A DNA stretch of 64,000 bases from Saccopteryx bilineata (Eukaryota; Chordata; Mammalia; Chiroptera; Emballonuridae): assembly GCF_036850765.1 (NCBI RefSeq), contig NC_089493.1:217308744-217372743 (forward strand), read 5' to 3'. Made by a program: the position numbers and the translations under genes. A model generated the notes under the pieces. It did not search any database. It was not told where the DNA came from and was given only the letters and a program-made list of their open reading frames with translations. Numbering within the stretch: the first letter of the stretch is position 1; each line of letters begins with the position of its first letter. Positions 43,337-55,470 of the stretch are shown here, in pieces.

Positions 43337-46300
43337 TTATGTCCCTTCTATGTATGGATTCATCTGTTTTTTTTCTGATTTACTTATTTCACTCCGTATA
43401 ATGTTATCAAGGTCCATCCATGTTATTGTAAATGATCCGATGTCATCATTTCTTATGGCTGAGTAGTATTCCATAGTATATATGTACCAAAGTTTTTTAA
43501 TCCACTCGTCCTCTGACGGACACTTGGGTTGTTTCCAGATCTTCACTATTGTGAACAATGCTGCCACAAACATGCGGGTGCATTTCTCCTTTTGGAGCCG
43601 TTCTATGGTGTCCTTGGGGTATATTCCTAAAAGTGGGATAGCTGGGTCAAAAGGCGGTTCGATTTTCAGTTTTTTGAGGAATCTCCATACTGTTTTCCAC
43701 AGTGGCTGCACCAGTCTGCATTCCCACCAGCAGTGCAGGAGGGTCCCCTTTTCTCCACATCCTTGCCAGCACTTATTCTGTGTTGTTTTGTTGATAAGCG
43801 CCATTCTGACTGGTGTAAGGTGATATCTCATTGTGGTTTTAATTTGCATTTCTCTAATGATTAGTGATGTTGAGCATTTTTTCATATGCCTCTTGGCCAT
43901 CTGTATGTCCTCTTTGGAGAAGTGTCTATTCATCTCTTTTGCCCATTTTCGGATTGGGTTGTTTGTCTTCCTGGTGTTGAGTTTTACAAGTTCTTTATAA
44001 ATTTTGGTTATTAACCCCTTATCAGACGTATTGTCAAATATGTTCTCCCATTGTGTAGTTTGTCTTTTTATTCTGTTCTTGTTGTCTTTAGCTGTGCAAA
44101 AGCTTTTTAGTTTGATATAGTCCCATTTGTTTATCCTGTCTTTTATTTCACTTCCCCGTGGAGATAAATCAGCAAATATATTGCTCCAAGAGATGTCGGA
44201 GAGCTTACTGCCTATGTTTTCTTCTAAGATGCTTATGGTTTCACGGCCTACATTCAAGTCTTTTATCCATTTTGAGTTTATTTTTGTGAGTGGTGTAAGC
44301 TGGTGATCTAGTTTCATTTTTTTGCAGGTAGCTGTCCAATTTTCCCAACACCATTTGTTAAAGAGGCTGTCTTTACTCCATTGTATTTCCTTACCTCCTT
44401 TGTCAAATATCAGTTGTCCATAGAACTGTGGGTTTATTTCTGGGTTCTCTGTTCTATTCCATTGATCTATATGCCTGTTCTTATGCCAGTACCAGGCTGT
44501 TTTGAGTACAATGGCCTTGTAGTATAACTTGATATCCGGAAGTGTGATACCTCCCACTTTATTCTTCTTTTTTAAGATTGCTGAGGCTATTCGTGTCCTT
44601 TTTTGGTTCCATATAAATTTTTGGAATATGTGTTCTATATCTTTGAAGTATGTCATTGGTATTTTAATTGGTATTGCATTGAATTTATAAATTGCTTTGG
44701 GTAATATAGACATTTTAATGATGTTTATTCTTCCTAACCATGAGCACGGTATATGCTTCCACTTGTTAGTATCTTCCTTGATTTCTTTTATCAATGTTTT
44801 GTAATTTTCCGAGTACAAGTCTTTAGTCTACTTGGTTAAGTTTACTCCTAGGTACTTTATTTTTTTGGTTGTAATTGTGAAGGGGATTGTTTCCTTAATT
44901 TCTCTGACTATTCATTGTTGGTGTATAAAAATGCTTCTGATTTCTGAGTATTGATTTTATATCCTGCCACTTTGCTGAATTTATTTATCAGGTCCAGTAG
45001 TTTTTTGACTGAGACTTTAGGGTTTTCTATATACAATATCATATCATCTGCAAATAATGATAGTTTTACTTCTTCTTTTCCAACTTGAATGCCTTTTATT
45101 TCTTCTTCTTGTCTGATTGCTGTGGCTAGGACTTCCAGGACTATGTTAAATAAGAGTGGTGAAAGGGGGTACCCCTGCCTTGTTCCTGATCTTAAGGGTA
45201 TTGCTTTTAATTTTTGCCCATTGAGTATGATGTTGGCTGTGGGTTTCTCATAGATGGCTTTTATCATGTTGAGGTATGTTCCCTGTATTCCCACTTTGCT
45301 GAGAGTTTTGATCATGAATGGGTGCTGGATTTTATCAAATGCTTTTTCTGCATCTATTGAAATTATCATATGGTTTTTCTCCTTTTTGTTTATGTGATGA
45401 ATCACATTGATTGATTTACAAATATTGTACCAGCCTTGCCTCCCCAGAATAAATCCAACTTGATCATGGTGTATGATTTTTTCCATATATTGTTGGATCC
45501 GGTTTGCTAATATTTTGTTGAGGATTTTAGCATCTATATTCATCAGAGATATTGGCCTATAATTTTCTTTCTTTGTGTGGTCTTTGCCTGGTTTTGGAAT
45601 CAGAATTATGCTCGCCTCATAAAAGGAGTTTGGAAGTCTTCCTTCCTCTTGAATTTTTTGAAATAGTTTGAGAAGGATAGGAGTTAGTTCTTCTTTGAAT
45701 ATTTGGTAGAATTCCGTTGTGAAGCCATCGGGCCCCGGACTTTTCTTTGTTGGGTGTTTTTTGATAACTGTTTCGATCTCCTTTGGTGTAATTGGTCTGT
45801 TTAAGTTTTCTGATTCTTCCAGATTGATTTTTGGAAGATTGTACGTTTCAAGGAATTTGTCCATTTCATCTAGGTTGTCTAGTTTTTTGGCATACAGTTC
45901 TTCATAGTATTTTCTTACAATATTTTGTATTTCTGTTGTGTCAGTTGTTATTTCTCCTCTCTCATTTCTAATTTTATTTGAGTCCTCTCTCTCTTTTTCT
46001 TGGTGAGTCTACTTAAAGGTGCATCAATCTTGTTTACCTTTTCAAAGAACCAGCTCCTAGTTTCATTGATCCTCTGTATTGTTTCTTTAGCCTCTATGTC
46101 ATTTATTTCTGCTCTGATCTTTATTATTTCCTTCCTTCTACTACATTTGGGCTTTACTTGCTGTTCTTTTTCTAATTCTTTTAGATGCAGGGTTAAGTTG
46201 TTTATTTGAGTTTTTTCTAGCTTCTGAAAGTGTGCCTGTAGTGCTATGAACTTCCCTCTCAGCACTGCTTTCACTGTGTCCCATAAATTTTGAGTTGTTG

Positions 46301-47194
46301 TATGCTCATTGTCATTCGTTTCTAGGAATTTCTTTATTTCTTCTTTGATCTCATTCTTAATCCATTCATTATTTAACACCCTGCTATTTAGTTTCCATGT
46401 GTTTGAGAATTTTTGAGCTTTTCTGCTGTGATTCATTTCTAGTTTCATGCCGTTGTGATCGGAGAAAGTGCTTGATATGATTTCAGTCTTCTTAAATTTG
46501 TTGAGAGCACTTTTGTGCCCCAACATGTGGTCTATCCTAGAGAATGTACCATGAGCACTTGAAAAGAATGTATATTCTGCTGCTTTAGGGTGAAAGGTTC
46601 TGAAGATATCTATTAAATCGAGTTGATCTAGTGTTTCCAATAAGTCTGCTGTTTCTTTGTTAATTTTCTTTCTTGAGGATCTATCTAGTGATGTTAGTGG
46701 GGTATTGAAATCCCCTACTATTATAGTATTGCTGTTGATCTCACCCTTTAAATCCATCAAAATGTTTTATATATTTGGGTGCTCCTATATTAGGTGCATA
46801 GATATTTATAATAGTTATATCTTCCTGTTGGATTACTCCCTTTATCATTATGTAGTGGCCTTCTTTATCTCTTACTATATCCTTTGTTTTAAAGTCCAAT
46901 TTGTCTGATATAAGTATTGCTACCCCAGCTTTTTTTTCATTTCCGTTTGCATGAAACATTTTTTTCCATCCTTTTACCTTCAATCTGTGTGTCTTTTGTT
47001 CTAAGGTGTGTCTCTTGTAGACAACATATGTATGGGTCCTGTTTTCTTATCCACGCAGCTACCCTATGTCTTTTGATTGGATCATTTAATCCATTTACAT
47101 TTAAGGTTATTATTGATATGTAGTTGTTTATTGCCATTTTCTTCTTTAAAGGTGTATTCCTTTTTCTTTTTCTTTTTCTGTATTCTTTTCCCAC
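43337..47194 (-). pseudogene. ORF2: L1 ORF2, endonuclease and reverse transcriptase, frameshifted
   Basis: Pieces in order: endonuclease start with NVNGLN and CCLQETHLR (47194-46937), its middle with IYAPN (46983-46741), GDFNTPL and FSRIDHM (46760-45948), RT fingers and palm with [11 protein letters not shown] and the FADD motif (45864-44908; FADD at 45054-45043), and the C-terminal region (44818-43337) with a C-x3-C-x7-H-x4-C knuckle ([18 protein letters not shown]). Total near 1,280 codons is normal for L1. Each join changes frame, so small indels have killed it, but catalytic residues are still readable. Confidence 0.93.
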
Positions 47195-47338
47195 TTTATC
47201 TGTTTACACCAGGCCCCTTAATATTTCCTGCAGCATTGGTTTGGTTGTAATGAATTCCTTGAGTTGTTTTTTGTCTGGGAAGCTTTTTATTTCTCCTTCA
47301 ATTTTAAACGATAGCCTTGCTGGATAAAGTAGTCTTGG

Positions 47339-48091
47339 TTATAGGTTCTTGTTCTGCATTACTTTGAATATTTGTTGCCATTCCCTTCTGGCCTCAAGTG
47401 TTTTTGTTGAGAAGTCGTATGTCATCCTAATGGGGGCTCCTTTGTAGGTGATAACTTTTTTTTCTCTTGCAGCTTTTAATATTTTCTCTTTATCGCTTAG
47501 CTTTGGTATTTTAATTATGATGTGTCTTGGTGTAGGTTTCTTTGGGTTTCTCTTTAATGGAGTCCTCTGTGCTTCTTGGATTTGTGAGAGTTTCTCTTGC
47601 ATTAATTTAGGGAAGTTTTCAGCTATGATATGATTGAACAAAGTCTGTCCCTTGTTCTTTTTCTTCTTCAGGAACCCCTATGATGTGGATGTTATTTCTC
47701 TTCATGTTGTCACAGAGCTCTCTAAGAGTTTCCTCTGACTTTTTGAGTCTTTTTTCTCTTTTCTTCTCTGCTTTCATGCCTTCATTCCAGTTGTCTTCTA
47801 ACTCGCTGATTCGATCCTCTGCTCTATCTATCCTGTTTTTAATTCCTTCCATTGTGGTCTTTATTTCTGATATTGTATTTGTCGTCTCCAACTGATTCTT
47901 TTTATACTTGCTATTTCTTTATTTAGGTTTTCAAACTCCCCCTCCATTGTTGTTCTAAGATCCCTAAGCATCCTTACAATCATTATTTTGAACTCCGCAT
48001 CTGGAAGTTTGATTATTTCCATATCACTCAGTTCATCTCTCGAAAGTGTCTCTTGTGGTTTCATTTGGATTGCACTCCTTTGTTTTCTCAT
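47339..48091 (-). pseudogene. ORF1: L1 ORF1 RNA-binding protein, frameshifted
   Basis: Three overlapping pieces: an N-terminal MRKQRSAIQMKPQE part (48091-47861), a coiled-coil part ending NIHIIGVPEEEKEQG (47891-47619), and the RRM/C-terminal part with PTPRHIIIKIPK and ARREWQQIFKVM (47641-47339). About 250 codons, shorter than the 331 of the right-hand L1. ORF1p is the trimeric RNA chaperone of the L1 particle. Confidence 0.88.
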
Positions 48092-48993
48092 CTTCTTCTT
48101 CTTTTTTTTTTTTATTTGTAGAGTTGATTGAGTCTAGGCTTGGTGTTGTCTGCCTCCAGTTTTCAGTTGTGTTATTTTTAGGTCTTCGTGGGTTGGTATC
48201 AGCTATTATTTGTAATCCACTTTCGGATTTGGGCAGCTTTGAAGTCTTGATTTGTTTGTTTTCTTAACAGGTGATAGTCTTGTTAACTGATCTCAGCAGG
48301 GGGCTTCCTTGAAACTGTATCCAGGAATGCTGTGGGTGTAACCTGAGACGCTGAAGGTCTCTTCCTCCAACTAATCTCACTGGGGGCAGGGTTTTTTCTC
48401 TCAGCTTCAGTAGGGGGAGGTGTATCTCAGATCTCCATGGAGACCTGAGTTACTGCCCCTCCTCCCCACTTCTTGTTTTCAGCTGTGTCTTGTTGTGCTG
48501 ATTGGAGCTGGATAGATGTCCAGAGATCTCTGATCCGGAAGCACTTCAGCTCTGTTTTGTGAAAGGTTCAGTCCCTCCCCCAGCTATGGCCGCCTCCAGC
48601 ACGAATGAGTCAGCTTGTTTATTTTGTTTCTTGCATACCTTAGCCCCTCACAGTCTGTCCCTCTCCCTGTCTTTTCCACTTGGGAGATAAGCTGGTCTTT
48701 TCAACCCACCTTGCTCCCTGGTCGCCAGGTAAGTGGCTGTGAGCAGTAGTTTCTGCTCTTTTTCCTCTGTGAAATCCTCTCTGGGCTCTCAGCCTCACCC
48801 CCCTCCTTCCCTTCCTGTAAGCAGAGGAGATTCAGGCACTCCTTACCAGGATTATTGTGGCTTCCTCTTTGCTCCTTGGTTTTTGAGAGCTGTTCTTGCA
48901 GTTCAGTGTTGGTTTTTCATGTTGATTTTTTCTAAATTGATTTGTATTCCAGTTTGGGTGTCTGTGCATCCGCCTACTCCGCTGCCATCTTCT
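48092..48993 (-). promoter_or_regulatory. 5' UTR/promoter region of the minus-strand L1
   Basis: Holds the internal Pol II promoter expected for L1, starting at the AAGATGGC (YY1-like) site near the 5' end. It differs in sequence from the GC-rich 5' UTR of the L1 at 58412, so the two belong to different L1 promoter types. Confidence 0.6.
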
Positions 48994-49008
48994 CTATCAA
49001 AAAAAAAA

Positions 49009-49369
49009 AAAAAAAATTTTTTTTTGTATTTTTCTGAAGTTGGAAACGGGGAGGCAGTCAGACAGACTCCCGCATATGCCCGACCAGGACCCACCCGGCA
49101 TGCCCACCAGGAGGCGATGCTCTGCCCATGTGGGGCATTGCTCTGTTGCCACCAGAGCCATTCTAGCGCCTGAGGCAGAGGCCATAGAGCCATCCTCAGC
49201 GCCCGGGCCAACTTTGCTCCAATGGAGCCTTGGCTGCAGGAGGGGAAGAGAGAGACAGAGAGGGAGGGGGAGGGGTGGAGAAGCAGATGGGCGCTTCTCC
49301 TGTGTGCCCTGGCCAGGACTCCCGCACACCAGGCTGATGCTCTGCCACTGAGCCAACCAGCCAGGGCCA
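49009..49369 (-). mobile_element. Long-form tRNA-SINE split from its tail by the L1, minus strand
   Basis: The right end GAGCCAACCAGCCAGGGCC is the inverted head. The phrase after it, AAAACTTTAAAA, recurs 6.3 kb left at about 43020, beyond the L1. The L1 therefore entered the SINE's poly-A. Confidence 0.85.
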
Positions 49370-49540
49370 AAACTTTAAAATTTTTAAGTCTATTTGTTGC
49401 CTTGGGTATCGTACTACTATAAATATTGATTTTATATTCAAAATTAAATTTTAATATGAACAATTAACTTGCTTTCTAGATAACTATTGAAATGTCACCA
49501 CTGTTATATTACTTCTTACTGATTTTTTGGTATATTTCCA

Positions 49541-49837
49541 GTTAATCTCTCTAAGAGGTTCACAACATTTAAAGTGCTTCATATTATTACTGTACTTCAC
49601 ATTTAAAATAAAAAATCTAGGAAAAGATCACTGGAATAGACAACTTTCTTCCTGGGGAGCCCATTCCACCATGAACCAGATTATTAATGAAACGTCAGTA
49701 AAAATATCATTTCCCTATGACCTATTTCCCATACCACTTGTTCCCCCTAACAATAACTTTTATAGGCAGAAGAGCCCACCAATACCTGCAGATCTGTCTC
49801 TATTTCCTGGTGAACCACAGGATGTTCCTTTGTACAG
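49541..49837 (+). other. Possible host-gene exon, function unknown
   Basis: A 105-codon open frame (49527-49841) ends exactly at a splice-donor-like CAG|GTAAAA (49835-49843). A strong acceptor-like TTTTTTGGTATATTTCCAG ends at about 49540, and a weaker one (AATCTAG) ends near 49619. From 49620 the peptide is protein-like, with Trp, Pro and Tyr in patterned phrases (WNRQLSSWGAHS, then PPNNNFYRQKSPPIPADL) and no repeat homology that I recognise, unlike its surroundings. The name is not known to me. It could be one internal exon of a gene spanning the window, or a chance frame. Confidence 0.4.
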
Positions 49838-49941
49838 GTAAAACATAGTCTTAAATGATTTCTGTGACTTATAATTTTCTATTTTCACCACTGAGACATT
49901 TAACTGAATAATTATCTTAACAGATCAAAATTCCAAAGTTT

Positions 49942-50722
49942 AATAAACAAGTGATGGCCAGGGTGTGGAGAAAAGGGAACTCTCCTATACTGTTGGGAAT
50001 GCAGACTTGTGTAGCCACTGTGGAAACAGTATGGCGTTCTCTCAAAAAATTAAAAGTGAAACTGCCTTATGACCTAACTATCCATCTTCTAGAAATATAT
50101 CCTAAGAATCCCAAACACTAATTCAAAAGAAGATACAAACCTACATGTTCACTTCAGCATTGTTTACAATAGCCAAGATCTGAAAAGAGTCCAAGTGTCC
50201 GTGGATGAGTAGATAAAAAAGCTGTGGTACATTTACACAATGGAATACTATGCAGCCACGAAAAAGAAGGACCTCTTACCTTTTGTGACAGCATGGATGG
50301 ATCTGGAGATTATTATGTTAAGTGAAATAAGCCAGGCAGAGAAAGAAAAATATTATATATTCTCATATATATGTGGAATCTAATGAACACAATAAACTGA
50401 AGAACAAAACAGAAACAGGTTCAGGGTCACAGGGAAGAGATGGACAGCTGTCAGAGGGAAGGGGGACAAGAAAATGGGATCAAAGAAGATGAAGGGATCA
50501 GCAAAATTATATATACATAACTCAGAGATACAGAAAACAAGGTAATAATTCACAGAAGGGGATATGAAGTAAAGGGGGTTAAGCAGGGGAGAGCAAAGGG
50601 GATGTAACAGGAATGGAAAGAGACTGCATGGGTATGGGGGCATTATGCAGGGGGTTGAGGAAGAGATACTGAGTGGGACACTTGAAACTATGTCAACAAA
50701 ATAAATATTAAAATTTTTAAAA
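49942..50722 (+). mobile_element. 5'-truncated L1, ORF2 end and 3' UTR
   Basis: GTGATGGCCAGGGTGTGGAG and the following CTGTGGAAACAGTATGG align with the complement of 43660-43770, the zinc-knuckle end of ORF2. A G/A-rich 3' UTR and A-rich tail follow. Stops in all frames. Confidence 0.85.
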
Positions 50723-52003
50723 ATTCAAAATTTAAATCACTTTGTCAAGAAGTTAAATGATTCAAACTGTATTCAATTAATTAAAGAAAATATCCATATT
50801 TAACTGTCACAACTTATGTTTACACACCAAAAGTGTTATAGAACATAATATGTGAGGATAAATGGATCTATATGCACAATACTTTTTTTTCCTCCAAACT
50901 GACAGACATGACTCTTAAAAAAGTAATTCTGCTTACATTGAGTCATCATCTTGTATGAAAACATAAAATGTCAAACTTGTAGTGGAAAAGTGTGCTTTCC
51001 ATTGCTATTTGTATTTCGATTTTGTTTCTGAAACCAGGAGTATGAAGAAAAAAGATTTAAGAGAGATACCACTGAGGGTTAATACATATTGGGAACCAAA
51101 ATAAAACAAAATTTACAAAACTTTACAATACTAATAAAATAAAGATTTTATTAATGAAAGTCTGAAAAACATGTGAACCAAAACAAGTGACTAATGCTGA
51201 ATAAAGAACCTTCAAATAATGTGTACCACATGATTCAATTTTTTAAATTTTATATACATAAAAGCTATATAATTACAAAGCTATGAACTATTAGAGTGGT
51301 AACAATACGTCTCATACAAGGAAACTTAACAGTGGTAAAATATGAATATATAAGACGCTTATTTTGCTTGGTCCATTTGGAAAAAAGAACTATGTTGGGG
51401 GTTTTTTTCATGCCTTCAAGCACAAAAATAGAATATAAGATGATAACTGCAACATTCTCAATGCTTTTCCTTGTAATTCTTTAAATGTCACCCGTCATAA
51501 TAGCAATGAACTCCTCTTGATTTACTGTGGTAAGAAAGAAAATGTAAGTCAGAAATACAAATTTTTTCAGAGAAGAATACTACTATTTTACAGTAAGTAT
51601 CCTTAAATTTTATATTATACTAATTCTTAAACCAAGACATAGCTTTCACTTTTACTTCTTTGCTAAGAAGTTGAACATGTTTATTAAACAGAATTTCATG
51701 ATGCAAAAACATATAAAATGTGATAGACAATAAAATTGGTTTTCTATAGTATTAACTAGGAAAAGACATAATACTATATGTTACAAAAAAGGCTCACCAT
51801 AATCATATTTGTATATACTTGCAAAGATAGTTTTTAAAGCTTGAAATTTTTAATTTCTTAGAAGGTTAAAGGCTATAATCTTTATTCTACCAGTTCATTT
51901 AACAAACTTTTCAAAAATAAGTGAAATATATCATGCATGTAAATTAGAATTCTAAAGGATAAAAATATATAAGCATTAGAAAAAATGTCAAATAGCTCTT
52001 TTT
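50723..52003. other. AT-rich spacer, nothing assigned
   Basis: Could be intronic or intergenic; no motif seen. Confidence 0.5.
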
Positions 52004-52416
52004 TATGACAGAGAAAGAGAGGGACAGACAGACAGGAAGGGAGAGAGATGAGAAGCATCAATTCTTTGTTGTGGCACCTTAGTTGTTCATTGATTGTTTG
52101 CTCATATGTGCCTTGACAGGGGGGTAGGGGGAACTACAGCAGAGTGAGTGACCTCTTGCTCAAGCCAGCGACCTTGAGCTCAAGCCAGTGACCTTCAGTG
52201 ACCTTGGGCTTCAAGTCAGTGACCTTTGGGCTTAAGCCAGCAACCATGGGTCATGTCTATGATCCCGTGCTGAAGCCAGCAACCCCACACTCAAGCTGAT
52301 AAGCCTGTGCTCAAGCCAGATGAGCCCACGTTCAAGGCGGAGACCTCAGAGTTTCGAATCTGGGTCCTCCACCTCCGAGTCTGATGCTCTATCCACTGAG
52401 CCACCACCTGGTCAGG
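52004..52416 (-). mobile_element. 'CCTGACCAGG'-family SINE, minus strand, with expanded middle
   Basis: The right end is the inverted head GAGCCTGACCAGGTGGTGGC. The middle carries extra copies of a 'CAAGCCAGTGACCTT' phrase, making it longer than the copies at 1075 and 24893. Confidence 0.88.
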
Positions 52417-53968
52417 CTCAAACTGTTTTTTCTTCATTTATATACTTAAAAGACTATTTTAAAGAAAAAATAATTGAAATCAGGTCACCATACATCAAAA
52501 GTATCCAGAGAAATTATAATTTTAAAAGATACAGATTTAATCTTAATTACAAAGGTAATACTATAAAATATAGACGTAAATGCAGGAAATGACCTCTGAA
52601 AAAAGACTGATCGTTAGTTCACCAAAATTATAAATAAAATTCAGTAAGAACTTCCAGTTTAAAAACCATGATTTAAAAAGCAACCTACAAATAATAGGTG
52701 ATAAGAGCTAATATTAATGTGTTCTTATTAAATGTAAATTTTAAAAATCAGTTTATACACATACAGGTTAATTATTAATAGACATATTCAGGAAAGAATG
52801 TGTCTATTAACACATTCCTTAACACATACCTTAACAAGGCACAATTTAGGAATGATCATTTTGACAATGGTAACAAGAATACTACAATGACAAAAAAAAG
52901 GACCTGGGTTCCAATCAGAGCTCTTACACAGAACAGTTCTGCATCTCAGTTTCTTCATCTGAAAATAATGAACTACAGAGATAATCTTTTTGGTTCTTTC
53001 TAAGTCTTAAATACCGTAGACAGAAACACACTATGGACTGAAACATCTTTAAGTGTCTAGTGAATGAATGACAAAACCACACTAAGATTATGTATGATAT
53101 CAAAATAACACCAGGGTTCCTATTCCAGAATATCTTGAAAATGAGGTGAGGAAAATATTAAGTGATATAAAATTGTTAATTTTCTTAGAAGTAATAATAT
53201 AATAGGAAAGATAATATTCTTATTATTAGATATATATTAAAATATTAGCAGGATCAAGTTCACAATATATATTTTAAATGATTCAGAAAAATATACACAG
53301 TATAGAACGAATACAAAATATTGTTTAGTCAATCTAGGTAAAAGGCATAAAGGTGTTCACTGTGCTAGGTAACATTTTTCATCTATGTATAAGAGGATTC
53401 ATAATAACAAGTTACAAAAAAATTAACCAATTAAAAAGGTTAAGGTGAATTATATGTATCAGGAATAAAAAGTATACTGGTTTCAGAAACCACATAGAAA
53501 ACCAATTTCAATAATCATGTTAGTCACATTTTATACCTCAGAGAACTACTACTGTATAATACAGAGCATAATTATTAAAATAAAATTATGTATAAGTGTT
53601 GAAAAAAACCATCATAATAGGAAAATCTTTACCGATGAGAAAAATTTAGGTGAAAATAAAACTTGACTTGGGCTCCAAAATAAAAAAAAACCATAGGACT
53701 TGCTTTGACGAATGGAAAGAAAGCTAAGGTAGGAGATCAGCATCAGAAACATAGGTGAAGGCATAAAATAGCATGAAAATAAGTTATAAGAATAAATTCT
53801 CCAAAAGCTGAATGGGAACCATGAATCCATGCATTCAATATTAAACATTTACAAGACACTATAACAGACATAGAACAGAATACAAAACCTATAATACTCA
53901 AAATACTTTCAATAATCTCATAAATTATAGTAGTGATAATTACCCTTTTCAGCTAAATGAACACATTT
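52417..53968. other. AT-rich spacer, nothing assigned
   Basis: No repeat ends or coding motif recognised. Confidence 0.5.
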
Positions 53969-54256
53969 CAATTTTTTTTTAATTAACTGAGAGGCGGGTG
54001 GCAGAGACAGACACTAGCATGTGCCCTGACCAGGATCCACTAGGCAAGGCCCCTACCAGGCAAAGTTCTGCCCATCTGGGCCGCTGCTCTGCTGCTTGGA
54101 AACTGAGCTATTTCAGCACCTGAGGCAGGCCATAGAGCCATTCTCAGCGCCCAGGACCTGGGGCCAACTTTCTCAAACCATTCAAGCCATGGCTGTGGGA
54201 GAAGGGAGAGAGAGAGACAAAAAGAGAGAGAAGGGAGGGTGGAGTGGAGAAGCAAC
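53969..54256 (-). mobile_element. 5'-truncated long-form SINE, minus strand
   Basis: T-run at 53972-53981, then the usual inverted body to GGAGTGGAGAAGCAAC. The tRNA-like head is missing, as happens when reverse transcription stops early. Confidence 0.85.
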
Positions 54257-54336
54257 ATAATAAAAGCAGCCTTAGAATGATTTGATTATAAATCATTTTA
54301 ACAGCATAACAGAGCTATGATTAAGATATTTTAAAA

Positions 54337-54704
54337 GGCCCTGGCTGGTTGGCTCAGTGGTAGAGCGTCAGCATGGCATGCAGGAGTCCCGGGTTCGATT
54401 CCCAGCCAGGGCACACAGGAGAGGCGCCCATCTGCTTCTCCACCCCTCCCCCTCTCCTTCCTCTCTGTCTCTCTCTTCCCCTCCAGCAGCCAAAGGTCCA
54501 TTGGAGCAAAGTTTGCCTGGGCGCTGAGGATGGCTCTGTGGCCTCCACCTCAGGCACTAGAATGACTCTGTGCCAGAACGACGCCCCACATGGGCAGAGC
54601 ATCGCCCCCTGATGGGCATGCTGGGTGGATCCCGGTCCGGCTCATGCGGGAGTCTGTCTGCCTGCCTCCCCGTTTCCAGCTTCAGAAAAATACAAAAAAA
54701 AAAA
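54337..54704 (+). mobile_element. Long-form tRNA-SINE, plus strand
   Basis: Head GGCCCTGGCTGGTTGGCTCA, B box GGTTCGATTCC. AAGATATTTTAAAAG is duplicated on both sides. Confidence 0.92.
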
Positions 54705-54718
54705 AAGATATTTTAAAA

Positions 54719-55090
54719 GTCTTGTTTTGTTAAAGATCTAGAACTTTTCTCTCAAATGTAAAATTTCAAGTCAAATTTCAAATTAAACTTATTATTATTC
54801 TAAAACCACAAATACTTAATTTTTATATTATTTATGTATAATAAATGAAAACCTTAAAGTATTGTGGCATTTCAAAAGTATATTAAATGATTGCATAATT
54901 TCATACCTAAAAACAGAATACTTATAAACAAAAGTGGAAAACTGAAGAGAAATGGCTAAAAAAATTAAACTACCCCCTTTACTCCCAGTAAACCATTCAA
55001 TTAAGAGAATCTGTGATGTCTTTGTATATTTGGTTTTATAACCTTCTCTATATTTAATAAATCTAGCATAATACTTACCTTAAAACAGGC
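54719..55090. other. AT-rich spacer, nothing assigned
   Basis: No structure noticed. Confidence 0.5.
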
Positions 55091-55098
55091 ATCTGAAG

Positions 55099-55470
55099 GC
55101 CTTTGGCCAGCTGGCTCAGTGGTTGAGCATCAGCCTAGCGTGCAGGCGTCCCAGGTTCGATTCCCAGCCAGGGCACACAGGAGAAGCGCCCATCTGCTTC
55201 TCCACCCCTCCCCCTCTCCTTCCTCTCTCTCTCTTCCCCTCCCGCAGCCGAAGCTCCACTGGAGCAAGGTTGGCCCAGGCGCTGAGGATGGCTCCATGGC
55301 CTCTGCCTCAGGCGCTAAAATGGCTCTGGTGGCAACAGAACAACACCCCAGATGGGCAGAGCATCGTCCCCTGGTGGGCATGCTGGGTGGATCCCAGTCG
55401 TGCGCATGTGGGAGGGAGTCTGTCTGACTGCCTCCCCATTTCCAACTTCAGAAAAATACACAAAAAAAAA
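55099..55470 (+). mobile_element. Long-form tRNA-SINE, plus strand
   Basis: Head GGCCTTTGGCCAGCTGGCTC, B box GGTTCGATTCC. ACAGGCATYTGA-type phrases flank it imperfectly, with small changes. Confidence 0.9.

Larger units (their letters stand above)
43047..48993 (-). mobile_element. Near full-length L1, minus strand, frameshifted
   Basis: From right to left: 5' end (GAAGATGGCAGCGGAGTAGG on the minus strand, with a YY1-like AAGATGGC), 5' UTR, ORF1, ORF2, 3' UTR and a T-run. About 5.95 kb. Long recognisable frames remain, with some five frame changes in ORF2 and two in ORF1, so it is young but dead. It lies in the T-tail of the SINE at 49009-49369: A/T runs flank both L1 ends, and the SINE's own target phrase AAAACTTTAAAA appears at about 43020 and 49369. 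Confidence 0.9.

Noticed and set aside
43149..43466. Plus-strand frames over the L1
   Set aside because: They are antisense to the L1 3' UTR and ORF2 end.
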